A DNA stretch of 64,000 nucleotides from Ignavibacteriales bacterium (GCA_016709765.1 JADJMD010000010.1:1-64000), one strand, 5' to 3'. Counted from the first letter of the stretch, positions 1-8,729 are shown. Notes: generated from the letters alone by a model not told the origin. Program-made: numbers and translations.

Positions 1-202
1 TAATTATACAGAATCACCCTTTCATATCTTTTGTGTGTTATGCGGAACTACACTTCTGGATACTACTAAAATTTATCTGCCTTATTTAATCTAATTTGTT
101 TACTTATCTCTCTAAAAACAAACTATTTTATAAAATCTTACAAAAAGTTTATTGAGCGATATGCAGAATTAAATTCGGTATATCATTCAATCTTTTTACA
201 CG
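1..202. other. Non-coding left edge downstream of the integrase
   Basis: There is no gene here. Two small structures are visible. GTTATGC at 37-43 resembles the GTTRRRY core of integron recombination sites, although its fifth base does not fit. An imperfect hairpin lies at 158-184, with arms GATATGCAGAATT and AATTCGGTATATC. Either could belong to an integron attachment site whose remainder is left of the window, but nothing here proves it. Confidence 0.25.
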
Positions 203-1159
203 CTAATCCAGCGGACTTCGTACACCCATTCCGCCTTTGTTTAGAACATGCGTGTATATCATTGTGGTCCTAACATCTTTATGCCCAAGCAATTCCTGAA
301 CCGTTCTGATATCATAACCCGCTTCTAACAAGTGCGTTGCAAAACTGTGTCTAAAAGTATGCGGACTTCCGGGCTTGGTTATCTCAGCTTTTTTTAACGC
401 TTCCTTAATTGCTTTTTGAACCGTTGAACTGTGTATGTGATACCGGTATCGCTGTTTACTTTCTTCATCCACTACAAAATTAGCTGAAGGAAATAAGAAT
501 TGCCAGCCAAATTCTTTACCGGCGTTAATATATTTTTTTCTTAACGCATACGGCAAAACAGTTGTGCCGTTGTTTTCTTTTAAATCTGCAAGATGAATTT
601 TTTTTACATACTTAACCTGTGCCTGCAATGCTGGTATTAATTTTTCTGGCAGCGTTGTTCTTCTATCTTTTTCACCTTTACCATCTCGTATTACAATTTG
701 CTTATAATCAAAATCGATATCCTTAATTCGCAATCTTAAACATTCATTCAATCTTAATCCGCCGCCATACAGCAGGGAGGCGATAAGCCTTACAACACCA
801 TCCATATTTTCTAAAACTTGTCTTGCTTCGGATTTTGAAAACACTACGGGTATATGTTTTGTACGTGCAACTCTTTCAATTTCGTTTATCCATCCAACCT
901 TAATTTTTAAAATATCTTTGTATAAAAATAATATCGCTTGCAAAGCCTGGTTTTGTGTTGATGCAGAAACATTATCTTTTACTGCCAGATGATTTACAAA
1001 CTCACGAATTTCATCCGCACCCATTTCTATAGGATGTTTTTTGTTATGAAAGATTATAAATCTTTTAATCCAGTTAGTGTAAGATTTTTCAGTTCGCAAA
1101 CTATAATGCCTAACTTTTATTTCATTTCTTACACGATCTAATATTTTTACTTTTTCCAC
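203..1159 (-). CDS. intI: Integron integrase (IntI-type tyrosine recombinase)
   Basis: A site-specific tyrosine recombinase of 318 aa, the usual IntI length. The N-terminal SAM-like DNA-binding domain covers about residues 1-100 and the catalytic domain 105-318. Visible catalytic residues are Arg136 (GGGLRLNE), Lys161 or Lys164, His267 and Arg270 (PHTFRHSFATHLL), His293 (ELLGH) and Tyr302 (MIYTHVLN). The segment around 203-225 (PYALRKKY...FGWQFLFPS) is the insertion that separates IntI from XerC/D, and the C-terminus GVRSPLD is typical of IntI. IntI enzymes excise and insert gene cassettes at attC and attI sites. The start codon is GTG. It is the only mobile-element enzyme in the window, and no cassette array is visible on either side. 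Family assignment is firm; activity is inferred. Confidence 0.9.
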   Translation of the reverse strand: MEKVKILDRVRNEIKVRHYSLRTEKSYTNWIKRFIIFHNKKHPIEMGADEIREFVNHLAVKDNVSASTQNQALQAILFLYKDILKIKVGWINEIERVARTKHIPVVFSKSEARQVLENMDGVVRLIASLLYGGGLRLNECLRLRIKDIDFDYKQIVIRDGKGEKDRRTTLPEKLIPALQAQVKYVKKIHLADLKENNGTTVLPYALRKKYINAGKEFGWQFLFPSANFVVDEESKQRYRYHIHSSTVQKAIKEALKKAEITKPGSPHTFRHSFATHLLEAGYDIRTVQELLGHKDVRTTMIYTHVLNKGGMGVRSPLD

Positions 1160-1246
1160 CTTAACCCTAAAGCATTTTTATATTTGATAAACAATTAATA
1201 AAAAAATCTTTTTCCCTTTGTTTTTTGCACATAAAAAGAAATGCGT

Positions 1247-1350
1247 AAAAAAATTCTGAGCAACGTAACGTAAAAAAGAAAATCTGTCTGAGCGATCCCG
1301 AAATATCGGGGAGCGAGTTATTTTCTTTTAGTGAAGTGTAACAGAATTTT
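1247..1350. repeat. Long imperfect hairpin (element A, copy 1) with nested micro-palindrome
   Basis: The outer arms (AAAATTCTG and CAGAATTTT) and inner arms (AAGAAAAT and ATTTTCTT) fold back on each other. Nested at the tip is the 15-bp palindrome TCCCGAAATATCGGG at 1296-1310, flanked on both sides by GAGCGA (1290-1295 and 1311-1316), as expected of an insertion with a 6-bp target duplication. A second element of this architecture lies at 3094-3211. Confidence 0.65.
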
Positions 1351-1426
1351 AGCATTTATTTTTAAAGTGCGAGTTTCTTTTCGTTCTTTTCTTGCTACAA
1401 GAAAAGAACAGATTTAGTTATTTATA

Positions 1427-1490
1427 GTCTTGATCTTGCGCCTGTCCCGATTTAAATCGGGGATACTTTTCTATCAAGAGAAAAGTATGT
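1427..1490. repeat. Dispersed hairpin repeat (element B, copy 1)
   Basis: A TCTTGATCTT lead-in is followed by the stem TACTTTTCT (1464-1472) and AGAAAAGTA (1479-1487). Relative to the copy at 3213-3273 it carries an extra block at about 1436-1461 that contains TCCCGATTTAAATCGGGGA. A diverged copy in the opposite orientation lies at 51394-51445. Confidence 0.6.
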
Positions 1491-1618
1491 GCAATATTTA
1501 ATTAGTTTGTTATAAATTAAAATCAATTCCAACATTTGCTTTTCTAATCGTCCCGTCATTCCGAACTAAAAAAAAAAATCTTTTAATCCTTCAATTATTC
1601 AACCTTATAATTTCCTGC

Positions 1619-2414
1619 CTAAAACCCTTTCAACAAAACATTACCATTAACAGATTCCAAATAAATAGTTCCGCTGCCGGTTCCCAATGTGCCTGTTAAT
1701 TCTTTAGATGTATGCGTTAAATTCTGGATATTTAAATTAGAGTAACTAACAGTTCCATTAGTAGTTTTTAAAATGATATTACCTGAACTTCCAATCGGAA
1801 CCTGAACAGTTATGCTGCCATCAACGGAATAACAATTACAATAACCACTATCAGGTATCAAAACCATTGCATTAATATTTCCGGATTGAGTAATTGCTTC
1901 AACAGATCCGCCGTGTCCTTCAACTATACATTCACCTTTTGCAGTTTCGATATGTAGATTATTTTCTAATTGATATGTTTGAACTCCAAAATTATTTTTC
2001 TTTACATAAATATCTTTCCCTGGTGGTAGGTTGATATTTAAAGAACTTTTATAATTATCAAATGGAACGGAAGGGGGAGTTGATGATACAATTTATTGTA
2101 TCAGAAATTGTAGAATAATCAAATAAGATTTTATCAAACTCAGCCTGTGCAAGTGATGATTCTTTTACTTTAACGGTTTTATTCAAAACATAACTTACGT
2201 TTGATGAGTCCGATGAACCGTTAATCATAATAGAACCAATTGGATTATCTAAAGTGATTTTATTAATGTTTGCATCTACTAGTAAACTGCCTGAGCTACT
2301 TCGTACATAATCAAATAGGGGATCAGGTGCAGTAGATTCGGTGCAGGCTGTAATAAAAACCAATCCGGCAAACAAAGCGATATTAAAATATTTAAACATC
2401 TTTAATCTTTCCAT
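1619..2414 (-). pseudogene. Surface lipoprotein with DUF4097-like repeats, frameshifted
   Basis: Two reading frames join into one protein of about 264 aa. The N-terminus has a lipoprotein signal ending VFITAC; the initiator may be the first Met or MFKYF five codons later. The remainder is Gly- and Asn-rich beta-repeat sequence (DNPIGSIMING, SGNINAM, TTNGTVSYSNL, GSGTIYLESVNGN), as in the DUF4097 putative adhesin fold. The frame breaks at the G5 run 2073-2077; four G would restore a continuous 265-codon frame. This could be a true null allele, a phase-variable tract or a sequence error. Across the break the other frame reads PPSVPFDNYKSSLNINLPPG. The function is unknown; cell-surface location is inferred from the signal. 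Confidence 0.6.
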
Positions 2415-3093
2415 TTTTTAATCTTTCAATCTTTAATTTTTCAATCTTTCAATTTTCTCTTGCTCAACATTATAAACTGTTCATTGTAAATTGTACATTA
2501 ACTCTTAGCATGGCTTCGCCACTAACAGTCACATCCAACTGAAAAAAAATGAAAAATTCGCACAAACTCAAAACCTAATTATCGTAAGTAAATGTGCAAT
2601 AATATTGGAACAAAAAGAATATTGTATAAACAGAACCGGTACATACTTGCCTTTAATAATTAACTGTCTTGCTAAATTACGCGACAGCAGAAATTAAACT
2701 CCGCCAACAAGTTCCCCCCTCCGGTAGTAGAAATGGAAAATGGAGGGTACAATCATAAAAAATTTAGTTACAATAAAACCTGACTTACAGGAGAAAACAA
2801 TTACAAAATAAAATCAAAACTTACCTTACCCACTCTTGTTTGTCTTACGCAATATTTGTTTTTTCTGTTGCTAATATCAAAAATGATTACTCAAAAATCA
2901 ACCAAAAAATTATGCACAGTTTATAATTAGCAACAATTAAACTGTATAAAACATATTTGTCCTTGCAATAGTGTGGTTCCGACATTTCGATTGTCCAGTC
3001 ATTCCGAAAACGTACACTTCGTTTCTTCGAAATGACAATAACGTGGAGCTGTTATTTCGACCAGGGGGATAAATCTTTCAAAAACCCGACATT

Positions 3094-3211
3094 AAATAAT
3101 TTGCGTAAAAAGAATAATCGAACGAAGCGAAAACGTTGAATGCTGTTTGAGTCCTTTTGGGACGAGTTCATTCAACGCAGCAAAGTGAGAGTAATTCTTA
3201 GCAAATTATTT
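3094..3211. repeat. Long imperfect hairpin (element A, copy 2) with nested micro-palindrome
   Basis: The outer arms AAATAATTTGC (3094-3104) and GCAAATTATTT (3201-3211) are perfectly complementary, and inner arms CGTTGAAT and ATTCAACG also pair. The tip contains TCCTTTTGGGAC (3152-3163) between two GAG triplets (3149-3151 and 3164-3166), again consistent with a small palindrome inserted with a short duplication. Confidence 0.7.
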
Positions 3212-3212
3212 G

Positions 3213-3273
3213 TAGTCTTGATCTTTTGATACTTTTCTATCTCCAAAGGAGTCCAATGGACAAGAGAAAAGTA
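3213..3273. repeat. Dispersed hairpin repeat (element B, copy 2)
   Basis: It has the same AGTCTTGATCTT lead-in and ACTTTTCTAT...AAGAGAAAAGTA stem as the copy at 1427-1490. It lacks that copy's CCCGATTTAAATCGGG block and instead has its own block in the loop at 3241-3260 (CTCCAAAGGAG followed by TCCAATGGA). The two copies thus differ by different palindromic insertions at different places. Confidence 0.65.
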
Positions 3274-3404
3274 TATATAAAAAATTAATCGGTTAGTTAT
3301 AAATTAATATCAATTTTGGCTATTCCAATCGTCCCGTCATTTCGATGGCAATGCCAGAGAAATCTTTCCTTCTTAAAAACAATTGAACATTTAAAATTAA
3401 GACG

Positions 3405-5500
3405 TCACATTTCCATTTCAGCAGTAACTGGTTTACCTTTAACAAACTGCCCCTGATCAATATGTTCCTGCGTAATATAAACAATACCATCCTCATCGTG
3501 TGGTTTACCATATGTGCTATGGCAGGATTTTAATCCGCCAAATATTTTTCTTGCATCACATAAATAAACAAGATCTCCAACTTCCGCCGACATCTTTGCC
3601 ATATCATTTTTAGAAAAATGCATCATATCATCTGCATCATCTTGCAGCTTCCAATTAACTTTTATTCTATCACCATCACGCTCATTAACCTTACTGCCTT
3701 TAAAAGTTTCCTTTGCTTTTGCAATTCCCCAAACAGTTAAACCTTCTGTATGTGTTGCTTCAGAATACTTTGAGAAATAGTTTGATGCGATTACTACAAA
3801 TACAAGCATAATTGCAGTAAGAAATAACAGTATCGGAAGTGAGGCAATATTAAAAATTACCATCATAAATAATGCGCCGGATAAAAATGTAATTCCCGTC
3901 ATAATTGATTTATGATTTGGATTAGTTTTTATCTTTTCCACAATCTTCTTTTGCCAGTCTCTAGTTACAGTTGTAATCACACCGACAAACACACACACAA
4001 ATAAATTGTAAAGTGCACCAATGTATGTGTAAGGATGTTTTGGATCAAAATCTGTTCCGTGATCAAATATCTGAATTAAAGGTTGCGGATAGTACATACC
4101 AAGTACCATCAATGCAACGCCGACTACAAATGTTGCAATTACTGATGCGTTAGTAAACTTACGCCAAAATACTCCAAGAAATATTGCTACTACCAGCGGG
4201 GAGTAAGAGTTGAGTGAAAAAATCCGTGTGCTTCATAAACTGTAGGAAAAGCACTAAACGGAATTACTGCAAGCACACCCATAATTGTAAATAAAGCAGT
4301 TGCAATTCTTGCAGCACCTAATTCCTGTTTGTCTTCTTCTTTCCATGTTTGTATTTTTTTGGATAACCATTTTTTTGCAGGGCGATGTATATCATTTATA
4401 TAAACTGCCGCTGTTGCATTAAGTAGAGTATCCACCGTGGACATTAATGCAGCCGTTAGTGCAGCCATAATAAATCCAAATACCCCCGGATGCGAAATTA
4501 TATTTGCCACAACTACAAAAACCGCATCAGGGTTTGTGTTTGCGGGTACAATATCAGGATGGGCTACAGAAATAGCTTTTGCAATCCAACCTGCGTTACC
4601 AACTACAATTGCAGAAATTGGAAGCATGAATAAAATATTAAATACTGCAGCTTTACGTCCTTCATCAACACTCTTGGTTGCCATAAAACGCATCACCAGA
4701 CCCATGTTCATAAATAAAAATCCTACAGAGCCTGCAACGCCATCCTGCCAGAAAATTCCTACAAAATTAAAACCGGGTGGATTGTTAAAATTAGCAAGTG
4801 GCAGTTTCCAAGTTGTGGGAAGTAAATCCCAGAACATCCCAAATCCGCCTATGTAATCAAGACCAAGAAAGAAAACCAAACCGCCAGCAAATATTAAAAC
4901 AAATCCTTGTGCAAGATCTGTAAAGATAACTGCAGTTTGTCCGCCATAGGTAATGTAAATGCCAACAATTAATGCAATAACAATTACTAACCCCATCAAT
5001 GTTGTTTGAAAATGAATCCCGAGTATTGTAAAATCCTGCGGCAGTAGTGGCAAAATAGCTTTACCCATAGTTAAAAATCCAATGCCGACATAACCGATCA
5101 TGTAAAGTAAAATTAAAATTGTTGCTAGAAATCTTGTACCGGGTGAAAATCTTTTTTCAAAGTATTCGGGAATTGATCGGATTCGTGTGTAAACAATAAT
5201 CGGAAGCCATCCAAAAATAAAGAAGGGGACAAAGAACCAATCGTTCATATAAGTCATTGTAGATGCAAAACCATCAGTAAATCCTTTAGCTGAGTATTTT
5301 ATAAAACTATGACTTCCAACTCCGGTTGCAACAATAGACATTGCAATCAACCACCAGGCAAAACGTCTTCCGCCAAAAAAGAAATCTGTGGTTGTGCGAT
5401 TGTACTTACCGAAGTATGAACCGAATGCCATAATTGCAATAAAGTAAATTACCATTACAATCCAATCGGTGGATGTGCCTAAACTGTGATGTACTTCCAT
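3405..5500 (-). pseudogene. Sodium:solute symporter (SSS family), single-base frameshift
   Basis: Two frames join into a transporter of about 698 aa with many membrane segments. The N-terminal part (DWIVMVIYFIAIMAFGSYFGKYNRT, then FFFGGRRFAWWLIAMSIVATGVGSHS) and the later ALMSTVDTLLNATAAVYINDI are typical SSS core sequences. The C-terminal part adds membrane helices and a cytoplasmic tail. The break is at a G4 run (4198-4201, C4 on the coding strand); five bases would read STLTPPLVVAIFLGVFW without interruption. The substrate is not evident. Two 70-aa membrane proteins lie directly upstream on the same strand and are probably co-transcribed. It may be fully functional if the indel is a sequence error. 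Confidence 0.75.
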
Positions 5501-5539
5501 AAAAATTATTTTTTTGTTAAAGAAATAGTTTGAGTTTTG

Positions 5540-5752
5540 TTATAGATATAAAGCCGCTAAAATCAATAAAACGTGTATTGCCATAAAATAAAAGTATCCA
5601 AATATCGTAACATTCCACCAGTAACGATGACGTTTTTTCTGAAAGTTTACGGCTTTAGCTTTTTTGATTAGAATCATTCCACTTAAAAAGAAAGCACCGC
5701 CAACACCATAAAGGTATATAAAAGGTAACCAGGTATGAGCAAAAGTGGGCAT
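5540..5752 (-). CDS. Small two-helix membrane protein upstream of symporter
   Basis: 70 aa with an N-terminal hydrophobic segment (TWLPFIYLYGVGGAFFLSG), a short basic loop (KKAKAVNFQKKRHRYWW) and a second hydrophobic segment (FGYFYFMAIHVLLILAALYL). It is a clear paralogue of the 70-aa protein at 5984-6196. It ends 40 bp before the symporter start on the same strand, so it may be an accessory subunit. I do not recognise a named family; the accessory role is inferred from position only. Confidence 0.7.
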   Translation of the reverse strand: MPTFAHTWLPFIYLYGVGGAFFLSGMILIKKAKAVNFQKKRHRYWWNVTIFGYFYFMAIHVLLILAALYL

Positions 5753-5983
5753 ATAAATCCTAAAAAATTATAATGTTAATAAAGATTTCAAATTAAATTA
5801 CTTCCTAATTGATTGATCCGTTTAATATCGGTGATTTAGAAATAATCTGTTATTGTCATTCCCACGGAGGTTGGAATCTATTCCTTAAAAAAATTATGGA
5901 TTCCCGTTCCTGCCTACCGCAGGCAGGTTCACAGGAATGACATTTAAAATCAAATTATGGCTTATCACAAGTGTTCTATTTTC
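5753..5983. repeat. Intergenic REP-like repeat with CTGCCT micro-palindrome
   Basis: It separates the two 70-aa paralogues. At 5855-5942 GTCATTCCCACGG...GGAATGAC forms an inverted pair. Inside it the 17-bp palindrome CTGCCTACCGCAGGCAG (5910-5926) is flanked by GTTC on both sides (5906-5909 and 5927-5930), an apparent small insertion with a 4-bp target duplication. A relative lies at 7417-7456 in the opposite orientation. Confidence 0.65.
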
Positions 5984-6196
5984 CTAAAAGTACAAAGCTG
6001 CAATAATCAAAAAAGCATGCAAAATCATAAAAAAGAAATAACCGCCAAATAAAACCTTAACCCAAAATCTATGCTGTTTACGTTTTGTATTTAATGAACC
6101 GCTTTTGATAATAATATACATTCCGGCAAAAAAGAAAACTCCGCCAACGCCGTACAGATAAATAAATGGCAGCCATGTATTGAAGAAATCGGGCAC
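5984..6196 (-). CDS. Small two-helix membrane protein (paralogue)
   Basis: 70 aa with the same plan as the protein at 5540-5752: TWLPFIYLYGVGGVFFFAG, a basic loop (NTKRKQHRFW) and a C-terminal helix ending HAFLIIAALYF. The shared TWLPFIYLYGVGG block shows duplication; the loops have diverged. It is the first gene of the presumed symporter operon. Function unknown; no signal-peptide cleavage site is seen, so both helices probably stay in the inner membrane. Confidence 0.7.
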   Translation of the reverse strand: MPDFFNTWLPFIYLYGVGGVFFFAGMYIIIKSGSLNTKRKQHRFWVKVLFGGYFFFMILHAFLIIAALYF

Positions 6197-6325
6197 TGTA
6201 ATCCTTATTTATTATTTTTTTCTAAAATAATTCTTACATCTAACTTAAATATTATCTAACAAAATCGTAAATAATATTCGATATATATCAAGCAAAAATT
6301 AGCAAAAACAAACATTTATGAAGGA

Positions 6326-6347
6326 TTTAACATTAATTTAATATTCA
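6326..6347 (+). promoter_or_regulatory. Possible Pho-box-like tandem repeat upstream of pstS
   Basis: Two adjacent 11-bp units, TTTAACATTAA (6326-6336) and TTTAATATTCA (6337-6347), stand about 80 bp before the pstS start. PhoB-type operators are tandem 11-bp direct repeats, so architecture and place fit, but the match to known consensus words is weak in such AT-rich DNA. Confidence 0.3.
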
Positions 6348-6429
6348 AGAGGTATTAACAAGTAAGGTTTATTCTATATTTCAACACTTAAAACAAACTA
6401 TTTCTAAGAATAACATAAAGGATCCAAAG

Positions 6430-7338
6430 ATGAGAAGAGAGAATCATTTAGCATTTTTATTTATGCTGCTAGCAATAATTCCAATGTTAATTATCGGATG
6501 CAAGCGAGACAGCGAAAAAATAGAACAAACTGTTATTACCGTTAAAGGTTCTGATACAATGGTAAACCTTTCACAAAAATGGGCTGAAGAATATATGAAA
6601 CTTCATCCTGATGTTTCACTTCAAGTAACAGGTGGTGGATCTGGAACAGGTATAGCAGGTCTGCTTAATAAAACTACTGAAATTGCAAATGCATCGCGTG
6701 AAATGAAATCTTCTGAAATGGATGATGCAAAATCTAAAGGATTGAGTCCTTATCAGTACCAAGTTGCACTTGATGGGATTGCAGTTATCGTTCATCCTGA
6801 AAATAAAGTTGATAACTTAACAATAAAACAATTGAGTGATATTTTTTCCGGCAAAATTACAAATTGGAAACAACTTGGCGGAGCTAATATGCCACTTACT
6901 CTTTACGGAAGAGAAAACAGTAGCGGTACTTATGAATTCTTTAAGGAGCATGTACTTGGTAAAGTTGATGGTAAGCAAGTTGATTATTCTCCTTCAACCC
7001 AGGTTTTGCAGGGAACTGCAGCTCTTGGTGAGGCAGTTGCACGTGATGTTAAAGGAATTGGTTACGGCGGCGTTGGTTACTTTGCAGAAAGAAATGATGT
7101 AAAAATATTACACATTAAGAAGGATGAAAATTCTCCGGCAATTACACCCGCTGAAAACAATAAGGTAAATTATGAAGCCATTTGGAGCGGTGATTATTCA
7201 ATTTCTCGTTACCTTTACTGCTACACTAATGGTGAAGCTGCAGGAAAACTTAAAGACTTTATGGATTACATAGTTTCACCTGAAGGGCAAAATATTGTGA
7301 AATCTATGGAATACATTCCTCTGCCCTTAGAAAAATAA
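6430..7338 (+). CDS. pstS: Phosphate ABC transporter substrate-binding protein PstS
   Basis: 302 aa. An N-terminal signal with lipobox-like IIGC (Cys24) suggests a lipid-anchored periplasmic protein. Phosphate-binding signatures are present: KGSDTM, GGGSGTGIAGL, ASREMKSSE and GRENSSGTYEFF. It captures phosphate and delivers it to the PstC/PstA channel encoded downstream. It is the first gene of the phosphate operon, with the candidate Pho-box in front, and is separated from the porin by about 265 bp of repeats that could lower downstream expression. Length and motifs are normal. Confidence 0.93.
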   Translation: MRRENHLAFLFMLLAIIPMLIIGCKRDSEKIEQTVITVKGSDTMVNLSQKWAEEYMKLHPDVSLQVTGGGSGTGIAGLLNKTTEIANASREMKSSEMDDAKSKGLSPYQYQVALDGIAVIVHPENKVDNLTIKQLSDIFSGKITNWKQLGGANMPLTLYGRENSSGTYEFFKEHVLGKVDGKQVDYSPSTQVLQGTAALGEAVARDVKGIGYGGVGYFAERNDVKILHIKKDENSPAITPAENNKVNYEAIWSGDYSISRYLYCYTNGEAAGKLKDFMDYIVSPEGQNIVKSMEYIPLPLEK

Positions 7339-7345
7339 GTATATG

Positions 7346-7562
7346 TCATGCTGAATTCATTTCAGCATCTCCTTTGAATAATTTTGTTGACATATTAAAG
7401 GTTTTGATGCTGGTGTGATTCCCGTGAACCTGCCTGCAGTAGGCAGGAACGGGAATCTATTGATTCTGTTTTGGATCCGTACTCCTTGCTGCCGAAGCCA
7501 GGTTTGTTGGGATGACGATTAAGAATAAATAGATAAAGCTTCTTTGGAGAGAGAGAAGCTTT
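7346..7562. repeat. Stacked hairpins between pstS and the porin
   Basis: Three hairpins follow pstS. ATGCTGAATTCATTTCAGCAT lies at about 7347-7368. A REP-like stem GATTCCCGT...ACGGGAATC at 7417-7456 has CTGCCTGCAGTAGGCAG (7430-7446) set into its loop between two GAAC copies. AAGCTTCT/AGAAGCTT (7537-7562) is followed by TTCTTAAAT and could act as a partial terminator. Such stacks often set differential expression of substrate-binding protein over channel genes; here that is inference. Confidence 0.6.
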
Positions 7563-7603
7563 CTTAAATAAAATTTAAGTCGAACAAAGAGAGAGAGAAA
7601 AAA

Positions 7604-8695
7604 ATGAAAAATTACCTACTTGGTGTATTGCTATGTATTTCCGTTGTATCAACAGGGGTTGCTCAGGATAATTCAGGCGGAAAAATTTCCGGTTATATGT
7701 TTGGAGATTATTTTTATAATGTTGCAAGAGACACTGGTTTAAGTTCATTAAGTAATGTTGTTAATGGCGGTAAAAAAGATTTAAATGGTTTTCAGTTCAG
7801 AAGAATATACTTCACCTATGATTATAATATCTCAGAAAAATTTTCTACACGCTTTCGTTTAGAAGCGGATCAGATTGCTAATACAAGTGATGGTAAAGTT
7901 GGAATCTTTGTTAAAGACGCTTACTTAAAATGGAAGGATATATTTAAAGGAAGTGATTTTATTTTCGGATTTCAGCCTACTCCTGCTTTTGAAGTTTCGG
8001 AAGGTTATTGGGGAAATAGATTCTTAGAAAAAACAATATTAGATCTAAGAGGCGCGGTTTCGTCTCGTGATCTTGCAGTATCACTAAAAGGAAAGATTGA
8101 TGAACAAGGGATGTTTAAATATTGGGTGATGATAGGTGATGGTTCAGGAAACAGACCGGAAACTGATAAGTACAAAAGATTTTACGGTCACATTCAGTTT
8201 ACACCGATTAAACAATTTACTACAACTCTTTATGCGGATCTAAAAGCTCGTCCTAATATTGATGATCCAACCAGTTCTTCCAATCCTCCTGAAACAATTG
8301 CAAATAACGATTTAACATATGCATTGTTTCTTGGATATTCTGAAAAAGATTCTTACTCTTTTGGAGTTGAAGGTTTTCTTACCCAACGCCAAAATGGTCT
8401 TTTTAGCGCAGGTGAGTTGAAAAATAGAAGTGGAATGGGATTCTCAGTTTTTGGCAATTACAATTTTTCACAAGAATTAGCCGTTGTTGGTAGATTCGAT
8501 AATTATGATCCAAATACTGATTCAAATTTCAAAGGAGATTCAAGAAACTGGTTTATTTTTAGCTTGAACTATAAACCTGTAGATAAGGTAACTATTAGCC
8601 CGAATGTAATAATAGAAACTTATGAATCAATCGGTGGAAGATCTATCGACCCATCGATTACACCAAGAATAACATTCTTTTATTCTTTCTTATAG
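7604..8695 (+). CDS. Outer-membrane porin, phosphate-selective porin O/P type
   Basis: 363 aa with a signal peptide (LLGVLLCISVVSTGVAQ) followed by amphipathic beta-strand sequence to a C-terminal aromatic end (ITFFYSFL), as in outer-membrane barrels. GFQFRRIYFTYDYNISEKFSTRFRLE near residue 65 and the FGFQPTPAFE stretch fit the OprO/OprP (Porin_O_P) family. Its place inside the pst operon, between pstS and pstC, indicates it admits phosphate across the outer membrane. RBS-like GAGAGAGAGA lies just upstream. The specificity is inferred from context. Confidence 0.8.
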   Translation: MKNYLLGVLLCISVVSTGVAQDNSGGKISGYMFGDYFYNVARDTGLSSLSNVVNGGKKDLNGFQFRRIYFTYDYNISEKFSTRFRLEADQIANTSDGKVGIFVKDAYLKWKDIFKGSDFIFGFQPTPAFEVSEGYWGNRFLEKTILDLRGAVSSRDLAVSLKGKIDEQGMFKYWVMIGDGSGNRPETDKYKRFYGHIQFTPIKQFTTTLYADLKARPNIDDPTSSSNPPETIANNDLTYALFLGYSEKDSYSFGVEGFLTQRQNGLFSAGELKNRSGMGFSVFGNYNFSQELAVVGRFDNYDPNTDSNFKGDSRNWFIFSLNYKPVDKVTISPNVIIETYESIGGRSIDPSITPRITFFYSFL

Positions 8696-8729
8696 GCGAT
8701 TAATAATAATTCTTATTATTTTAAAATAG

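Larger units (their letters stand above)
1160..1618. other. Non-coding stretch filled with hairpin repeats
   Basis: No gene is seen between the integrase start and the frameshifted lipoprotein. The stretch holds the long imperfect hairpin at 1247-1350, a 12-bp perfect stem at 1383-1409 (GTTCTTTTCTTG, loop CTA) and a second dispersed element at 1427-1490. In the normal integron layout attI would lie here, next to the integrase start, but I cannot recognise one. Confidence 0.5.
2415..3404. other. Gene-free kilobase with repeats
   Basis: No coding sequence is supported. At 2415-2505 there is iterated AATCTTTC-like and TTCATTG-like low-complexity sequence. 2520-2980 is featureless AT-rich DNA. 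2985-3090 and 3325-3372 carry CATTTCGA/TCGAAATGAC repeat material. 3094-3273 carries hairpin elements A and B. Confidence 0.5.

Noticed and set aside
1247..1350. Possible integron attC site next to the integrase
   Set aside because: The hairpin lacks RYYYAAC and GTTRRRY core pairs at its ends and a second element of the same architecture occurs at 3094, so it is a dispersed repeat.
1167..1355. A 62-codon open frame upstream of the integrase
   Set aside because: It overlaps the hairpin element and reads as composition-driven sequence (poly-Phe, poly-Lys) with no signature.
4437..4856. A 139-codon open frame on the + strand
   Set aside because: It is antisense to the well-supported symporter and has no domain or ribosome-binding site.
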